Counted from the first letter of the stretch, positions 1-8,049 are shown. The stretch: DNA of 64,000 bases from Sphingobacterium kitahiroshimense (GCF_025961315.1 NZ_JAOQNK010000001.1:6227776-6291775), one strand, 5' to 3'. Notes: generated by a model not told the origin, from the sequence alone. Program-made: numbers and translations.

Positions 1-332
1 ATAGTTACTCCATTTGGGTCTTTTACAAAAAATCGTCTTACTCCCCAACTTTCATTGGTTATAGGATACACAATTTCAATTTTTTGATTTTTGGCACGTT
101 CAAAAAAGTTATCTATATCCGAAACCTCAATTGATAAAAATATTGCCGAGTTATCTAAAGGATTGTTTTTGTTGTTTTTGAAAATAGAAATTTGTGCTGT
201 TGGGTTTTCTTTTGATACGAAAGTTAATATCCAATCCATATCCATCGCTAAGTCCATTCCTAAGAAATCAGTATAGAATTGCTTGCTTTTCTCTATGTCG
301 TTTGAATAAATATTTGGAACAATTCTTAGCAT
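1..332 (-). CDS. VOC (glyoxalase/bleomycin-resistance) family protein, 3' end cut by window edge
   Basis: Reading the minus strand from the ATG at 332 gives an open frame of 110 codons that runs off the left edge. It begins MLRIVPNIYSNDIEKSKQFY and ends near the edge with a RRFFVKDPNGV motif. The early YSNDIEKSKQFYTDFLG stretch and the late F-x-DPNG stretch are the classic marks of a beta-alpha-beta-beta-beta VOC fold, as in glyoxalase and bleomycin-resistance proteins. The family binds a metal and acts on, or sequesters, small electrophilic or glycopeptide substrates; the substrate here cannot be told. The protein lacks only its last few residues. Confidence 0.8.
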   Translation of the reverse strand, partial: MLRIVPNIYSNDIEKSKQFYTDFLGMDLAMDMDWILTFVSKENPTAQISIFKNNKNNPLDNSAIFLSIEVSDIDNFFERAKNQKIEIVYPITNESWGVRRFFVKDPNGVT

Positions 333-381
333 TATTACTTTATTTTTCGTTGTGTGAATTTTATTTTTTCAGCTTGTTGCC

Positions 382-428
382 AACGAAGTTGGATATCTGT
401 AGCAAATATACAGATATCCAACTTCGTT
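382..428. repeat. Perfect 20-bp inverted repeat (hairpin), 7-nt loop
   Basis: Positions 382-401 and 409-428 are perfect reverse complements around a 7-base loop. The hairpin lies just upstream of the VOC gene's start. Its right arm and the following 27 bases recur at about 28027-28083, downstream of a full esterase gene, where the left arm is missing. Confidence 0.8.
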
Positions 429-455
429 AGTATACAGAGTTAGTAACTCCAATAG

Positions 456-541
456 CTACTTTTTGTTCTTAAGCAACCTTTCAAATCTTTCCGGTTTGGT
501 TTCATATAAATCTTCAATGCCATGACCTCTATCTTTTAATT
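456..541 (-). pseudogene. 3' fragment of an esterase gene (copy of the end of the 28.1-28.8 kb gene)
   Basis: Bases 402-541 match 28027-28155 with few changes. They cover the last ~28 codons of the alpha/beta-hydrolase gene at 28084-28785 and its downstream flank, including the stop codon. The match stops abruptly where the 3' end of the DUF2251-like gene begins. No start or catalytic part is present, so this is a duplicated scrap. Confidence 0.75.
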
Positions 542-961
542 TTTGTTTCTTGATAATTCTATGAGCAGATCATCAGTCAAATGTCTTTCAGCAATTAATG
601 TCCATTTATTACTTGATTTTGGAAAGCCAGTTCTGCAGTAACCTGCTTTATTTTCAAAATCAAAAACGGCATGATAATAATTGTTAATAGATAAAAAAGC
701 TTTAGTAAGATCTTCAGACCATAGAATTTTCAAAGTTGAAGGCTTCTCTTTATCAGTAACATTCGCAACATTATAAATGTGCAAAGCATCTAAAACATCC
801 AACTTATCGTTATTTCTGCCGATGGCATAAAAATATCCTGTTTCATTATTGTCTTCAAATACAACTGCATTATTATTTTCAGCAGTAGAGTCTATAAAAG
901 TATCTTGACCGATTGAGAAAACCTGCTCTTCATAAAGTACTACCTGAGGTCTATCATTCAT
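536..961 (-). CDS. DUF2251-like small protein (141 aa)
   Basis: A 141-aa soluble protein without signal peptide or membrane segment. The central run FEDNNETGYFYAIGRNND followed by LDALHIYNVANV resembles the DUF2251 family, whose function is unknown; this assignment is from memory of the motif, not from a search. The last ~35 bases of this gene recur as scars at about 7606-7640, 13873-13905 and 56098-56125, each downstream of an NTF2-like gene, so the gene once sat, convergently, behind such a module. It may be an orphan immunity-type gene, but nothing in the sequence proves that. Confidence 0.6.
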   Translation of the reverse strand: MNDRPQVVLYEEQVFSIGQDTFIDSTAENNNAVVFEDNNETGYFYAIGRNNDKLDVLDALHIYNVANVTDKEKPSTLKILWSEDLTKAFLSINNYYHAVFDFENKAGYCRTGFPKSSNKWTLIAERHLTDDLLIELSRNKN

Positions 962-984
962 TTCATTGTAGTTTGGTATAACTA

Positions 985-1024
985 ATATAAGACTTTCTTT
1001 TCTTCTTCAAGCAGACCTCTTCAG
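985..1024. repeat. Copy of a ~35-bp hairpin element found upstream of GGCT-like genes
   Basis: Bases around 985-1024 match elements at 9671-9715, 21358-21400 and 45080-45118. The core contains a CTTCTTGAAGAAG-type palindrome flanked by AAAAGGT/ACCTTTT arms, most complete at 9.7 kb. This copy is upstream of the DUF2251-like gene. It probably marks an old rearrangement joint or a terminator. Confidence 0.5.
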
Positions 1025-1189
1025 GAGCAGTGTATGTATTTTGGGTTTTTGCTTAGCCTATAAAAGAGGCGCTAATAACACTTATATATAATTTTCGTTT
1101 TTTTGCTGTCAATCCAACCGAAGCAAAGTGCTTCATCAATGGCTTCACTCCAACTTAATTAAGTAATATTTTTTTGTGTAATAAACAAG

Positions 1190-1246
1190 CCAAACAGATT
1201 GTTTGGACTGATGGTTTTTTTCAACAACTGTCTCCAATCTGTTTGG
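1190..1246 (-). terminator. Inverted repeat downstream of the epoxide hydrolase gene
   Basis: CCAAACAGATTG at 1190-1201 and its perfect complement at 1235-1246 flank a 33-base loop, 30 bases after the stop of the minus-strand hydrolase gene. The loop is long for an intrinsic terminator and no strong T run follows on the minus strand, so the role as a transcript end is a guess. The remaining bases between 1025 and 1190 show no gene. Confidence 0.35.
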
Positions 1247-1276
1247 TTTTGAGGAAAATAAGTTTCTACCTCCTTG

Positions 1277-2239
1277 TTAAGCATTTTGTTGTTCTAACCA
1301 TTTTAAAATGGCTTGTGTAGCTTCCTCTGGCTTTTCTTGTTGAATCCAATGACCACAATCCAGACTGACAACATCCAGATTAGGAACAATATTTTTTAGG
1401 TTTTCAGACTTTGGAATCGTGTCCAGATCACCATATATCATAAGAGTCGGCTGATGAATGATTGGCGTTACGTCCGCCATGAAGTGCCAGTTTCTATCCA
1501 TGTTTCTATACCAATTTATACCCCCTGTAAATCCTGATGATTCAAAGGCGGAAACGAACACTGCGAGTTCATTGTCGCTCATCAAGGGTTCGCCAAGCGG
1601 TTTTTCCGCCCTTGCAAGATTAATCATCAGCACTCCTGGTTCAGGAGGTGTGGGAGCTGAGTTTTTGCGGAATATATTACGAAGGAACTGAGCAGTGTTT
1701 TCATTCATAATCGCATCTGCTACCCCAGGTTGTCTGTTGAAATGAACAAAATAGAAGTCTGCTCCAAATATTGCTTCCATCAACTCAATCCATGGCTTTT
1801 CACCACGATCTTGATAAGGCAAAGCCAAGTTGATGATTTTATTTACCCGATCAGGATGCAATAGTGCTAGATTCCAAACCACATTTGACCCCCAGTCATG
1901 ACCCACAAATGTAGCATCCTTATATCCATAATGGTCGAGCAGGGCAATAAGGTCACCAGTCAAATGTTCAATATCATAATCCGTCACTTCAGTCGGACTT
2001 GAAGAATTACCATAGCCACGTTGATTTGGGACAATTACATGGTAGCCAGCCGCGACAAGAGCCGGTATTTGATAACGCCATGAAAATGCATGCTCTGGAA
2101 ACCCGTGGCAGAGAACGATAGGTTTCTCAGAATTTTGCTGACCTGCTTCAAATACTTCCAGAACTACTCCATTAACAGAGATCATTTTAGGTTCTGGAAA
2201 TTCGATTGCATTAGATCCAGTATTGATTACGTTTGTCAT
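1277..2239 (-). CDS. Alpha/beta hydrolase, epoxide hydrolase type
   Basis: 320 aa, cytoplasmic (no signal peptide). HGFPE at residues 45-49 forms the oxyanion hole, G-H-D115-W-G at 113-117 carries the nucleophilic aspartate of epoxide (or haloalkane) hydrolases rather than a serine, a YGDLDTIP motif near residue 270 gives the acid, and DCGHWIQQEKPEE near the C-terminus gives the histidine. Length and motifs fit soluble epoxide hydrolases that open epoxides to diols; the substrate is unknown. A decayed copy of the middle of this gene lies at 36365-36570, also joined to type A Rpn debris, showing that the pair was duplicated as a block. The start ATG at 2239 is the only good one before the conserved region. 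Confidence 0.85.
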   Translation of the reverse strand: MTNVINTGSNAIEFPEPKMISVNGVVLEVFEAGQQNSEKPIVLCHGFPEHAFSWRYQIPALVAAGYHVIVPNQRGYGNSSSPTEVTDYDIEHLTGDLIALLDHYGYKDATFVGHDWGSNVVWNLALLHPDRVNKIINLALPYQDRGEKPWIELMEAIFGADFYFVHFNRQPGVADAIMNENTAQFLRNIFRKNSAPTPPEPGVLMINLARAEKPLGEPLMSDNELAVFVSAFESSGFTGGINWYRNMDRNWHFMADVTPIIHQPTLMIYGDLDTIPKSENLKNIVPNLDVVSLDCGHWIQQEKPEEATQAILKWLEQQNA

Positions 2240-2255
2240 TCCTATATCTTTTAAA

Positions 2256-2517
2256 TATTAATTAATGACGCAAATCTATAAGGGAGAAGTGACAGCCTTA
2301 TGTCAGGAGTCTAAAATAAATGAGAGGTGTCAAATTACGCTTGTAGGATCATTTTTAAAGTCCAAATTTGTATATAATTATATTTTTACTATAGTAGCTT
2401 TATTATAAGTCGTTTATTAAGAGTAAATCTTCCAGCAATTTTGATGATCTGCTATGGAAGTCTATTTTAGAGCAGACTTTTGCACATTTTTCTTTGCAAC
2501 GCTGGCAATTATATTGA
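2256..2517 (+). pseudogene. 5' remnant of a type A Rpn nuclease gene with its upstream region
   Basis: Bases 2256-2517 align with 16935-17260, the promoter region and first ~33 codons of the type A nuclease gene at 17139. The start codon is changed (AAG at 2419-2421 in place of ATG), about nine bases are deleted and the rest of the gene is absent. It is clearly dead. It fills the gap between the hydrolase and the GH43 gene. Confidence 0.75.
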
Positions 2518-2523
2518 CATAAT

Positions 2524-3498
2524 TTATTTAACAATTAGCGGTCTAATAGGTTCTCCAACAATGCTTAATACGCCATCAGATGAAATTGCTAAATCATTAA
2601 TGTATGATGTCCTTGGAGCGACACTTGTGGAGCTGGCATGAGCATGGTATATATATTTATATCCGCCATCAGCACTTATAAATGGAGCTCCATGACCTGT
2701 ACCGAGCAATCCCGATGCTGAGGGATGATCTCTCCTTAGGATGGGGTTGCCACTATATTTCTTCCAAGGACCTTTGGGTGAACTGGCTGTTGCATAGCCT
2801 ACGGCGTAATCCTGGCTTTCAAAATGATTGGCAGAGTAAATTAGATAGTACGTGTTGCCTCGTTTTAAGATTGACGGCCCTTCTACGACTGTAGCTTGTT
2901 TCTTCTCCCATGGTTCACTTGTACTTATGCATTTTGTGAGCGTTTCTGCTTTTATACTCTGTAAATCATTATTCATCTCGGCCATCCAAATGACATTTCC
3001 ATCCGTAAATCGGACATAAAATAAATATGGCGTTCCGTCCTCGTCGATAAAAAGAGAAGTGTCAATTCCTTTTTCATTTGGAATAATAGGTTTTTTTTCT
3101 TCTTGAATAAAAGGCCCTTCTGGGCTTGAGGAAGAAGCAACACAAATATGTTCATCAACAGAATAGAACATGTAAAACTTTTTGTGAGCGGTTACATAAT
3201 ATACTTCTGGTGCCCAGAACCATCGGGTTCCCCAAGAGTCTTGAGGGGAAAGTGCTAAATTTTTATGACGCTTCCAATGCTTTAGATCATCGGAAATATA
3301 AACTTCAAAACCATTTATGCGGCTGCCATATGCATAGTATTTGCCATTATGGAATAATACGTAAGGGTCTGCAATAGGTAGCTCGTTTTCGATAATTTTA
3401 ACAGACTTATTATCATTTGCATTACAATATAAAGACAGTATAAAAAATAAACTTATAATCGTTATTAAACGATAAGGAATGCTTGTCATAATTTTCAT
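2524..3498 (-). CDS. Secreted glycoside hydrolase family 43 protein
   Basis: 324 aa with an N-terminal hydrophobic signal segment (residues ~8-27). The five-bladed GH43 fold is shown by ADPYVL with the base D44, WGTRWFWAPEVY at 89-100, GIDTSLF with the pKa-modulating D146, and VVEGPSI with the acid E206. These are the three carboxylates of GH43 enzymes, which remove arabinose or xylose from plant polysaccharides. The protein is short and single-domain, as in the exo-acting arabinofuranosidase/xylosidase members. The likely location is periplasm or cell surface. It is divergent from a second GH43 gene at 4092, suggesting a small arabinan/xylan-use locus. No SusC/SusD pair is beside it. Confidence 0.9.
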   Translation of the reverse strand: MKIMTSIPYRLITIISLFFILSLYCNANDNKSVKIIENELPIADPYVLFHNGKYYAYGSRINGFEVYISDDLKHWKRHKNLALSPQDSWGTRWFWAPEVYYVTAHKKFYMFYSVDEHICVASSSSPEGPFIQEEKKPIIPNEKGIDTSLFIDEDGTPYLFYVRFTDGNVIWMAEMNNDLQSIKAETLTKCISTSEPWEKKQATVVEGPSILKRGNTYYLIYSANHFESQDYAVGYATASSPKGPWKKYSGNPILRRDHPSASGLLGTGHGAPFISADGGYKYIYHAHASSTSVAPRTSYINDLAISSDGVLSIVGEPIRPLIVK

Positions 3499-3855
3499 TT
3501 TTTTGAATTCAAATCTTATGAAGAATTAGCCATAAATTCAAATACCGATGAATCTGTTGAGCATTTTGCTCATGCATGATACAAATTGGAATAATTTTGA
3601 ATAAAATGGGCAATGTTATGTAAACTTTAATTTACATTTTTACGTGATATAGATTTGTAATTGGGCTTCAATACAATTATAAACAAAAAAAATAAAATTT
3701 ATACATAAAAAGAGAAATTACAGAGCCTGAGGTGAATAGTCAGTCAGTAGATGTAAAAAACCAAATTGTAAACGGATGTGAAATTAAAACAGCGCTTTAA
3801 GTTTTTAATTTATTCTATTGGATTATTATCAACGGCATAATCCTGTGGACTATTT
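3499..3855. other. Intergenic region between divergent GH43 genes
   Basis: About 360 bases, very AT-rich, with no gene that I can support. It must contain the promoter of the minus-strand GH43 gene. I see no clear operator or RNA structure. Confidence 0.4.
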
Positions 3856-4083
3856 GTGTCTAGACGTACTATAAACGAGCAGGTGTATCAAAAAAGCAAA
3901 AACATAAACTTGGTATTTGAACACATTTTTGTAGATCCTACAGTTATAAGAAATAAACAAACTGGCTATTTCTATAGAACTGAAGACAACTGGGGAGATG
4001 ATAATGGGAATCCATTGATGCCTATCTTACGATCTGACGATCTGGTTCATTCGGCGGAGTTGGGGCACTGTATTTTAAAATTA
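3856..4083 (+). pseudogene. N-terminal fragment of a third GH43-type gene
   Basis: A frame of about 75 codons, opened only by GTG at 3856, contains FVDPTVIRNKQTGYFYRTED and later PILRSDDLVHS. This resembles the first blade of arabinanase-type GH43 proteins (DPTVI with the catalytic Asp, then LRSxDLVHW). It then loses the family pattern and stops at the start of the next gene. No signal peptide or remaining blades exist, so it is most likely a relic of a tandem GH43 gene. Confidence 0.55.
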
Positions 4084-4091
4084 ATTGAAAT

Positions 4092-5177
4092 ATGATTACT
4101 AAAAATTTATGTTTATCCTTATTGATTGGTTGCTGGCTGTTGTTATTCTCCACTTCAAAAGCCCAATCAAATAATCCACTTGATGTTGCTTTTGGTGATC
4201 CATTTGTGCTTTACGATCAAGAAACAGATGCCTATTATATGTATGGTACTGGTGGAGTAGAGAATGGTTTTGTAGCGTATTCTTCTAAGGATTTGAAACA
4301 ATGGGAGAATAGGGGTACAGTGTATACCGCTCAGCAAGATAAAAGCTGGGGGACGAAAGATTTTTGGGCCCCGGAAGTATATAAGCGTGGAGGAAAATAC
4401 TATATGTTTTATAGTGCACATTGGAAAGAAAATCCGAATGATGAATTAGAAAATTATCGCATTGGTATCGCAACCTCAACCAATCCTACAGGCCCATTTA
4501 TAGATTTGACAGGTCGTCCCTTATTTGACCCCGGATATCCCATTATTGACGGTAACGTGTACTTTGCTGAAGATGGACGTTTGTATCTTTACTATTCACG
4601 ATGCTGTTATAAAAATCCAGTTCAGTCGGAGATTGCAGCTTGGGCAAAGCAACAGGGGATGTTTGATGAAATAGAAGAAAGCTGGATATATGGAGTAGAG
4701 CTAGCTTCAGATTTTTCACATGTAATTGGAGAGCCAACATTATTGTTACGGCCTCCTGTCTCAAGGGATGATAAGCAATCTGAATGGGAGAGTAGATCTG
4801 TGACTTCAGGTGAAGTAAATAGAAGATGGACAGAAGGATCCTATCTATTTAAGCATAACAATCTCTATTACATGATGTACTCCGCAAATCATTTCGGAGG
4901 AGAAAATTATGCTGTTGGCTATGCAACAGCCTCCAATCCACTAGGCCCATTCGAAAAGTCTGCAACAAACCCTATATTACAAAAAAACATATCCAATGGA
5001 GGTGTTGTTTCAGGGACGGGGCACAACAGTCTTTTGAAAGATAAAGAAGGTAAAGTATGGTGTGTATATCATGCCCGCACGACTAAAACAGGCAGTCAGC
5101 GCTTAGTATTCTTAGATGAACTGAAAATTTTACCTAACGGTCAGCTTATAGTGGACGGTCCAACTGTTAAACCTTAA
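4092..5177 (+). CDS. Secreted glycoside hydrolase family 43 protein
   Basis: 361 aa. Residues 1-24 are a signal peptide ending SKAQ. GH43 marks: FGDPFVL with base D36, WGTKDFWAPEVY at 86-97, IIDGNVYF with D153 and WTEGSYLF with acid E248. The insert at residues 170-245 between the second and third carboxylates makes it about 40 residues longer than the neighbour. It shares SANHF-x-x-x-x-YAVGYATAS-x-P-x-GP with the 2524-3498 protein, so the two are paralogues. Probable alpha-L-arabinofuranosidase or beta-xylosidase; substrate not decidable. Confidence 0.9.
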   Translation: MITKNLCLSLLIGCWLLLFSTSKAQSNNPLDVAFGDPFVLYDQETDAYYMYGTGGVENGFVAYSSKDLKQWENRGTVYTAQQDKSWGTKDFWAPEVYKRGGKYYMFYSAHWKENPNDELENYRIGIATSTNPTGPFIDLTGRPLFDPGYPIIDGNVYFAEDGRLYLYYSRCCYKNPVQSEIAAWAKQQGMFDEIEESWIYGVELASDFSHVIGEPTLLLRPPVSRDDKQSEWESRSVTSGEVNRRWTEGSYLFKHNNLYYMMYSANHFGGENYAVGYATASNPLGPFEKSATNPILQKNISNGGVVSGTGHNSLLKDKEGKVWCVYHARTTKTGSQRLVFLDELKILPNGQLIVDGPTVKP

Positions 5178-5344
5178 TAAAGCTGATGTTTTTAGTTTAT
5201 TGTATTTCGACTTTGATGAGATCGGGAATACCTTATTATAAATTAAAATTTTAAAAGTTGATTATTGATTATATTTCAATATAATTATGCGCCCTATACC
5301 TCTTTTGGTGCTGTTTGTGGTCTATCTTGCAATCGCTCCTCTGC

Positions 5345-5462
5345 TTATATGCTTGCAAAAGTGACCCAACAATTTGAAGGATTTACCAAGACTGATTTAA
5401 TCACATTGGTCAATGATGGCGGCAACTGGAAAGTATCCCAATCCATCAATTCGTATAAGTAA
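5345..5462 (+). pseudogene. 3' fragment of an NTF2-like module gene
   Basis: Bases 5345-5462 encode the last ~38 residues of the 149-aa NTF2-like protein (LAKVTQQFEGFTKTDLITLV... to the stop), with the usual downstream flank. The upstream 80 bases are unrelated, so the first three quarters are lost. This is the left end of the first NTF2-Rpn unit in the window. Confidence 0.85.
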
Positions 5463-5488
5463 GTTAAGTAAATTTCATATGTTTAGTC

Positions 5489-5521
5489 AAAGCCACGTCG
5501 AGAGATGTGGCTTTTCTTTTT
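5489..5521 (+). terminator. Terminator of the NTF2-like module
   Basis: AAGCCACGTC-GAGA-GATGTGGCTT hairpin followed by TTTCTTTTT. The same hairpin follows every NTF2-like copy in the window. Confidence 0.85.
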
Positions 5522-5543
5522 AGTATTCACAGCTATTTTACCT

Positions 5544-5684
5544 AACAACAAACGTTTTTTCCTATTCTTTTAACAGTAAGTAGAGAAATATTTGATTTGA
5601 TAAATAATTTAGTATTTTTGCTAAATTATTTGGTTTAAAAGGTTTTGTTTTTTATTTTTAATTGATTACCAATAATATACCATT
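5544..5684 (+). promoter_or_regulatory. Upstream region of a type C Rpn gene
   Basis: From the AACAACAAACG motif at 5544 to the start codon, this stretch is nearly identical to 31250-31390 in front of the intact type C gene. It is very AT-rich and carries TTTGATTTG and TAGTATTTTTG near 5597-5625, which could provide a Bacteroidota -33/-7 pair, but the pair is not certain. Confidence 0.45.
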
Positions 5685-6569
5685 ATGAGTGTAAAGATAA
5701 GTAACCTTTCGAAGTACATCGATATCTTAAGTGACTTCGGTTGGAAATTTTATTTCGGTTGAGAGGAGAATAAGGGTAACCTAATTAATTTTCTGAATAG
5801 TATTTTAGAAGGCGAACATGTTGTAGAGGATCTTACCTATAGCAATGTGGAGGAAGATGGCGATGAACCTAATGAGCGCAAAGTTATTTTTGATTTGCGA
5901 TGTGTTGGTGTAGGTGGAGAAGTTTTTCTAGTGGAGATGCAATTGCAGAATCAGGATTTCTTTTTTGATCGTGCGGTGGGTTACACCTCTAGGACCATTA
6001 GTCGTCTAGCTAAAAAAGGAAAGAAAGGAGATAATTATGAGTTACCGCCAATTTATTTTATCGCTGTTTTAGGCTTTCGTTTGGATGTTGCCAATAGTGA
6101 TAAGTACTTTTATAGTGGTAAGATTATTGACGAATTCGATCAGGAGGTGCTATATCCTAAGTTGAGTTACAAGATGCTTGTATTACCTAATTTTAATAAA
6201 GCTAAAGCCGATTTACCGACGATTCTGGATCAATGGATGTATCTTATGAAGCACTTGGATAAAATCGATAAGCTACCTAACTATTTGGATAAAAGAATAT
6301 TCTCCCGTATCTTTGAACTAGGAGAACTGGCAAAACTAACGCCTGAGGAACAGATGTCTTACATATCCAGCTTAGATCGTAAACGCGATTATACCAACAC
6401 GTTGGCATACGCAAAAAAAGAAGGCCAGAAAGAAGGTCAGAAAAAAGCCGAGGCTAAAGCCTATGCTGAGAAAATCGCTTCAGCGAGAGAGTTAAAGAAA
6501 TCTGGTGTAAGCGATGAAATTATTTCAAAGAGTTTAGGCATATCTTTGGAGGTTATTAACAAACTTTAA
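5685..6569 (+). pseudogene. Type C Rpn-family PD-(D/E)XK nuclease, inactivated by a nonsense change
   Basis: The frame from ATG 5685 is almost identical to the intact gene at 31391-32263, but codon 26 is TGA (5760-5762) where the twin has CGA, a single C-to-T change. An internal ATG at 5847 could still give a 240-aa product that keeps the nuclease core D...E-M-Q (D70, E84, Q86 of the full protein). The coding sequence also has a 12-base insertion in the GQKEGQKK repeat near the C-terminus. The rest of the reading frame is intact, so the stop is recent or a sequencing error. Rpn proteins are HNH-independent DNA endonucleases linked to RecA-independent recombination. Confidence 0.85.
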
Positions 6570-6703
6570 TTAGTAGCTAAAGCTGAAGGCGAGCACAATA
6601 AAGTCATTGAGACAGCTTTGAAGCTTACAAAGATGGGTTTATTAGTGGAACAAATTGCTGAGGGTACCGGACTTTCCATAGAAGAGATCGAAAAACTGAA
6701 ATA
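6570..6703 (+). pseudogene. Left-over C-terminal tail of a type B Rpn gene
   Basis: Directly after the type C stop codon, in the same frame, lie 44 codons plus stop that match the end of type B nucleases (LVAKAEGEHNK ... GTGLSIEEIEKLK). No start or nuclease core is attached. It shows that a type C body replaced a type B body while the resident tail and terminator stayed. Confidence 0.85.
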
Positions 6704-6726
6704 GAACATATTTTTAAAATATACAG

Positions 6727-6758
6727 AACCGCTTGGATGACCAAGCGGTTTTTTTTTG
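6727..6758 (+). terminator. Terminator of the Rpn module
   Basis: AACCGCTTGG-ATGA-CCAAGCGGTT plus a T run. The same hairpin follows every Rpn tail in the window. Confidence 0.85.
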
Positions 6759-6808
6759 CCTTTGTTATTGACAAGTGGGCGACAGCAGAATAACCCCATT
6801 TCAGGTTT

Positions 6809-6911
6809 AACCACTTCACCTACCCATTTCCACCATTCACCGAGTTTTTAGTTGGTTTAGTATAATTGCCATAGGGTAGGGACGAATTACACCCTACTTT
6901 TGAATCAACAA
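6809..6911 (+). repeat. Conserved module leader (copy 1)
   Basis: A block of about 100 bases, from CCACTTCACCTACCCATTT to TTTGAATCAACAA, that stands in front of each full NTF2-like gene. It contains GTAGGG-N10-CCCTAC (6877-6898), an inverted repeat, overlapping TACTTTTG (6895-6902), which matches the Bacteroidota -7 consensus TAnnTTTG. No -33 TTTG stands at the usual distance. In this copy and the one at 12.0 kb, about 70 extra bases (CAAACAAATAGAACTGCAAA...) separate the leader from the gene. Confidence 0.75.
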
Positions 6912-6999
6912 ACAAATAGAACTGCAAAGCAGGCATTAGGGTGTGAGTTGGCGGATGTGGGGCTGATGCAACTTAATAACAATATAACATAAAGACATT

Positions 7000-7449
7000 A
7001 TGAAAACTTTAACAAAAACATTCGCAGCAGTAGCCTTGATCGCAGTATCAACATTTACAATGGCAGCAGGCAAACCAGAGGTATCAAACCCTAAAAAAGC
7101 AGTGGTCAATCTATCCACAGCAGATCTAGCCATTGACCATTACGTAGCGGTTATGACCGAAGGACAGTCGGCAGGAGTAGAGCAGTTGTTTACTTCAGAT
7201 TTTAAACAGAAAGTACATACCACAACAGATAAAACCAACAGCCGTTCAGAAGTTATTTCATTCCTGAAAAAGCAAAAAGGCGAGCAGTTGAACTGCAAAA
7301 CAAGTACCACTATCGTTGAACAGTCTAGTGACTATATGATCGCAAAAGTGATCCAAAAATTTGAAGGGTTTACTAAAACCGATTTAATTACGTTGGTCAA
7401 TGATGGTGGCAACTGGAAAGTATCGCAATCCATCAATACGTATAAGTAA
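7000..7449 (+). CDS. Secreted NTF2-like protein, module copy 1 (149 aa)
   Basis: Residues 1-23 are a signal peptide (KTFAAVALIAVSTFTMAA), so the product is periplasmic or secreted. Residues ~38-149 have the pattern of the NTF2-like/SnoaL cone fold: an initial helix ADLAIDHYVAVMTEG, a loop VEQLFTSDFKQKV, an RSEVISFLKKQKGEQLNCKTSTT segment and a final beta sheet pair ending in NDGGNWKVSQSINTYK. No catalytic residues can be assigned; related small proteins in Sphingobacteriaceae are annotated only as nuclear-transport-factor-2 family. This copy has EVSNPKK after the signal peptide and TTTDKTNS in the middle; other copies combine different variants, so the family looks mosaic. It lies 296 bases behind an Rpn tail. 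Confidence 0.85.
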   Translation: MKTLTKTFAAVALIAVSTFTMAAGKPEVSNPKKAVVNLSTADLAIDHYVAVMTEGQSAGVEQLFTSDFKQKVHTTTDKTNSRSEVISFLKKQKGEQLNCKTSTTIVEQSSDYMIAKVIQKFEGFTKTDLITLVNDGGNWKVSQSINTYK

Positions 7450-7477
7450 GTTAAGTAAATTTCATATGTTTAGTCAA

Positions 7478-7508
7478 ATCCACATCGAGAGATGTGGCTT
7501 TTCTTTTT
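7478..7508 (+). terminator. Terminator of NTF2-like copy 1
   Basis: CCACATC-GAGA-GATGTGG with flanking A and T runs. Bases 7509-7701 that follow contain the DUF2251 3'-end scar at about 7606-7640 and no gene. Confidence 0.8.
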
Positions 7509-7701
7509 AGTATCCTCAGACGCGCTGGACAATAGCACGCGATTACAATATGGATCTTATTTAGGATTTTATAAATTTGACTTCAATAAAGACTGAAGCT
7601 TTTAACTTTTGTTTCTTGATAATTCTATAAACAGATCATATTTTCTATTAATAAATAAATTAAGAAATTTTAAGTTAATTAATCATCATACCTTTCCTTA
7701 T

Positions 7702-8049
7702 ATGTTTTGTAATAAAGTCATTTTTGCACTAGTTTTAACAGCTATTCAAACAGCCATCTTTGTCTCGTGTAATACTCAAAACCGTGGCGAATGGGAAGTT
7801 TCCGATGCGAGTCGTGATACTATGCTTAATGCAGAAACCAATGTAAGTGATGCTACTACTATGATTCTAAAAATTGAGGGGCATACAGACGACTCAGTAA
7901 AAGTACACGGGATGACAATTGCTGGAGGAAATATTAACAAGGAATTGAAAGTTGATTGGTATAACTCAAAGGTTTCAGTTCAGTTTGAAGCCTATCGAGC
8001 AAAACAAGGCAGTCTAAAGATTAAATTTTATGTGCCAGCAAGCCTTTAG
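7702..8049 (+). CDS. Small lipoprotein of unknown function (115 aa), copy 1
   Basis: I start it at ATG 7702 because this gives a lipoprotein signal: hydrophobic FALVLTAIQTAIFV followed by the lipobox VSC and NTQNRGEW. The upstream frame extension is AT-rich and not conserved in length. The mature part is about 90 residues, rich in D, N and T, with a beta-strand pattern (TMILKIEGHTDDSVKVHGMTI). I do not recognise the family. A copy with a single substitution near its N-terminus (N4 to E4) lies at 56261-56608, and the identity extends over both flanks. Confidence 0.75.
   Translation: MFCNKVIFALVLTAIQTAIFVSCNTQNRGEWEVSDASRDTMLNAETNVSDATTMILKIEGHTDDSVKVHGMTIAGGNINKELKVDWYNSKVSVQFEAYRAKQGSLKIKFYVPASL

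Noticed and set aside
6809..6911. Leader considered as a riboswitch or attC-like integron site
   Set aside because: No known riboswitch motif, no integrase gene in the window and no attC core (GTTRRRY) pair; left as a leader of unknown role.
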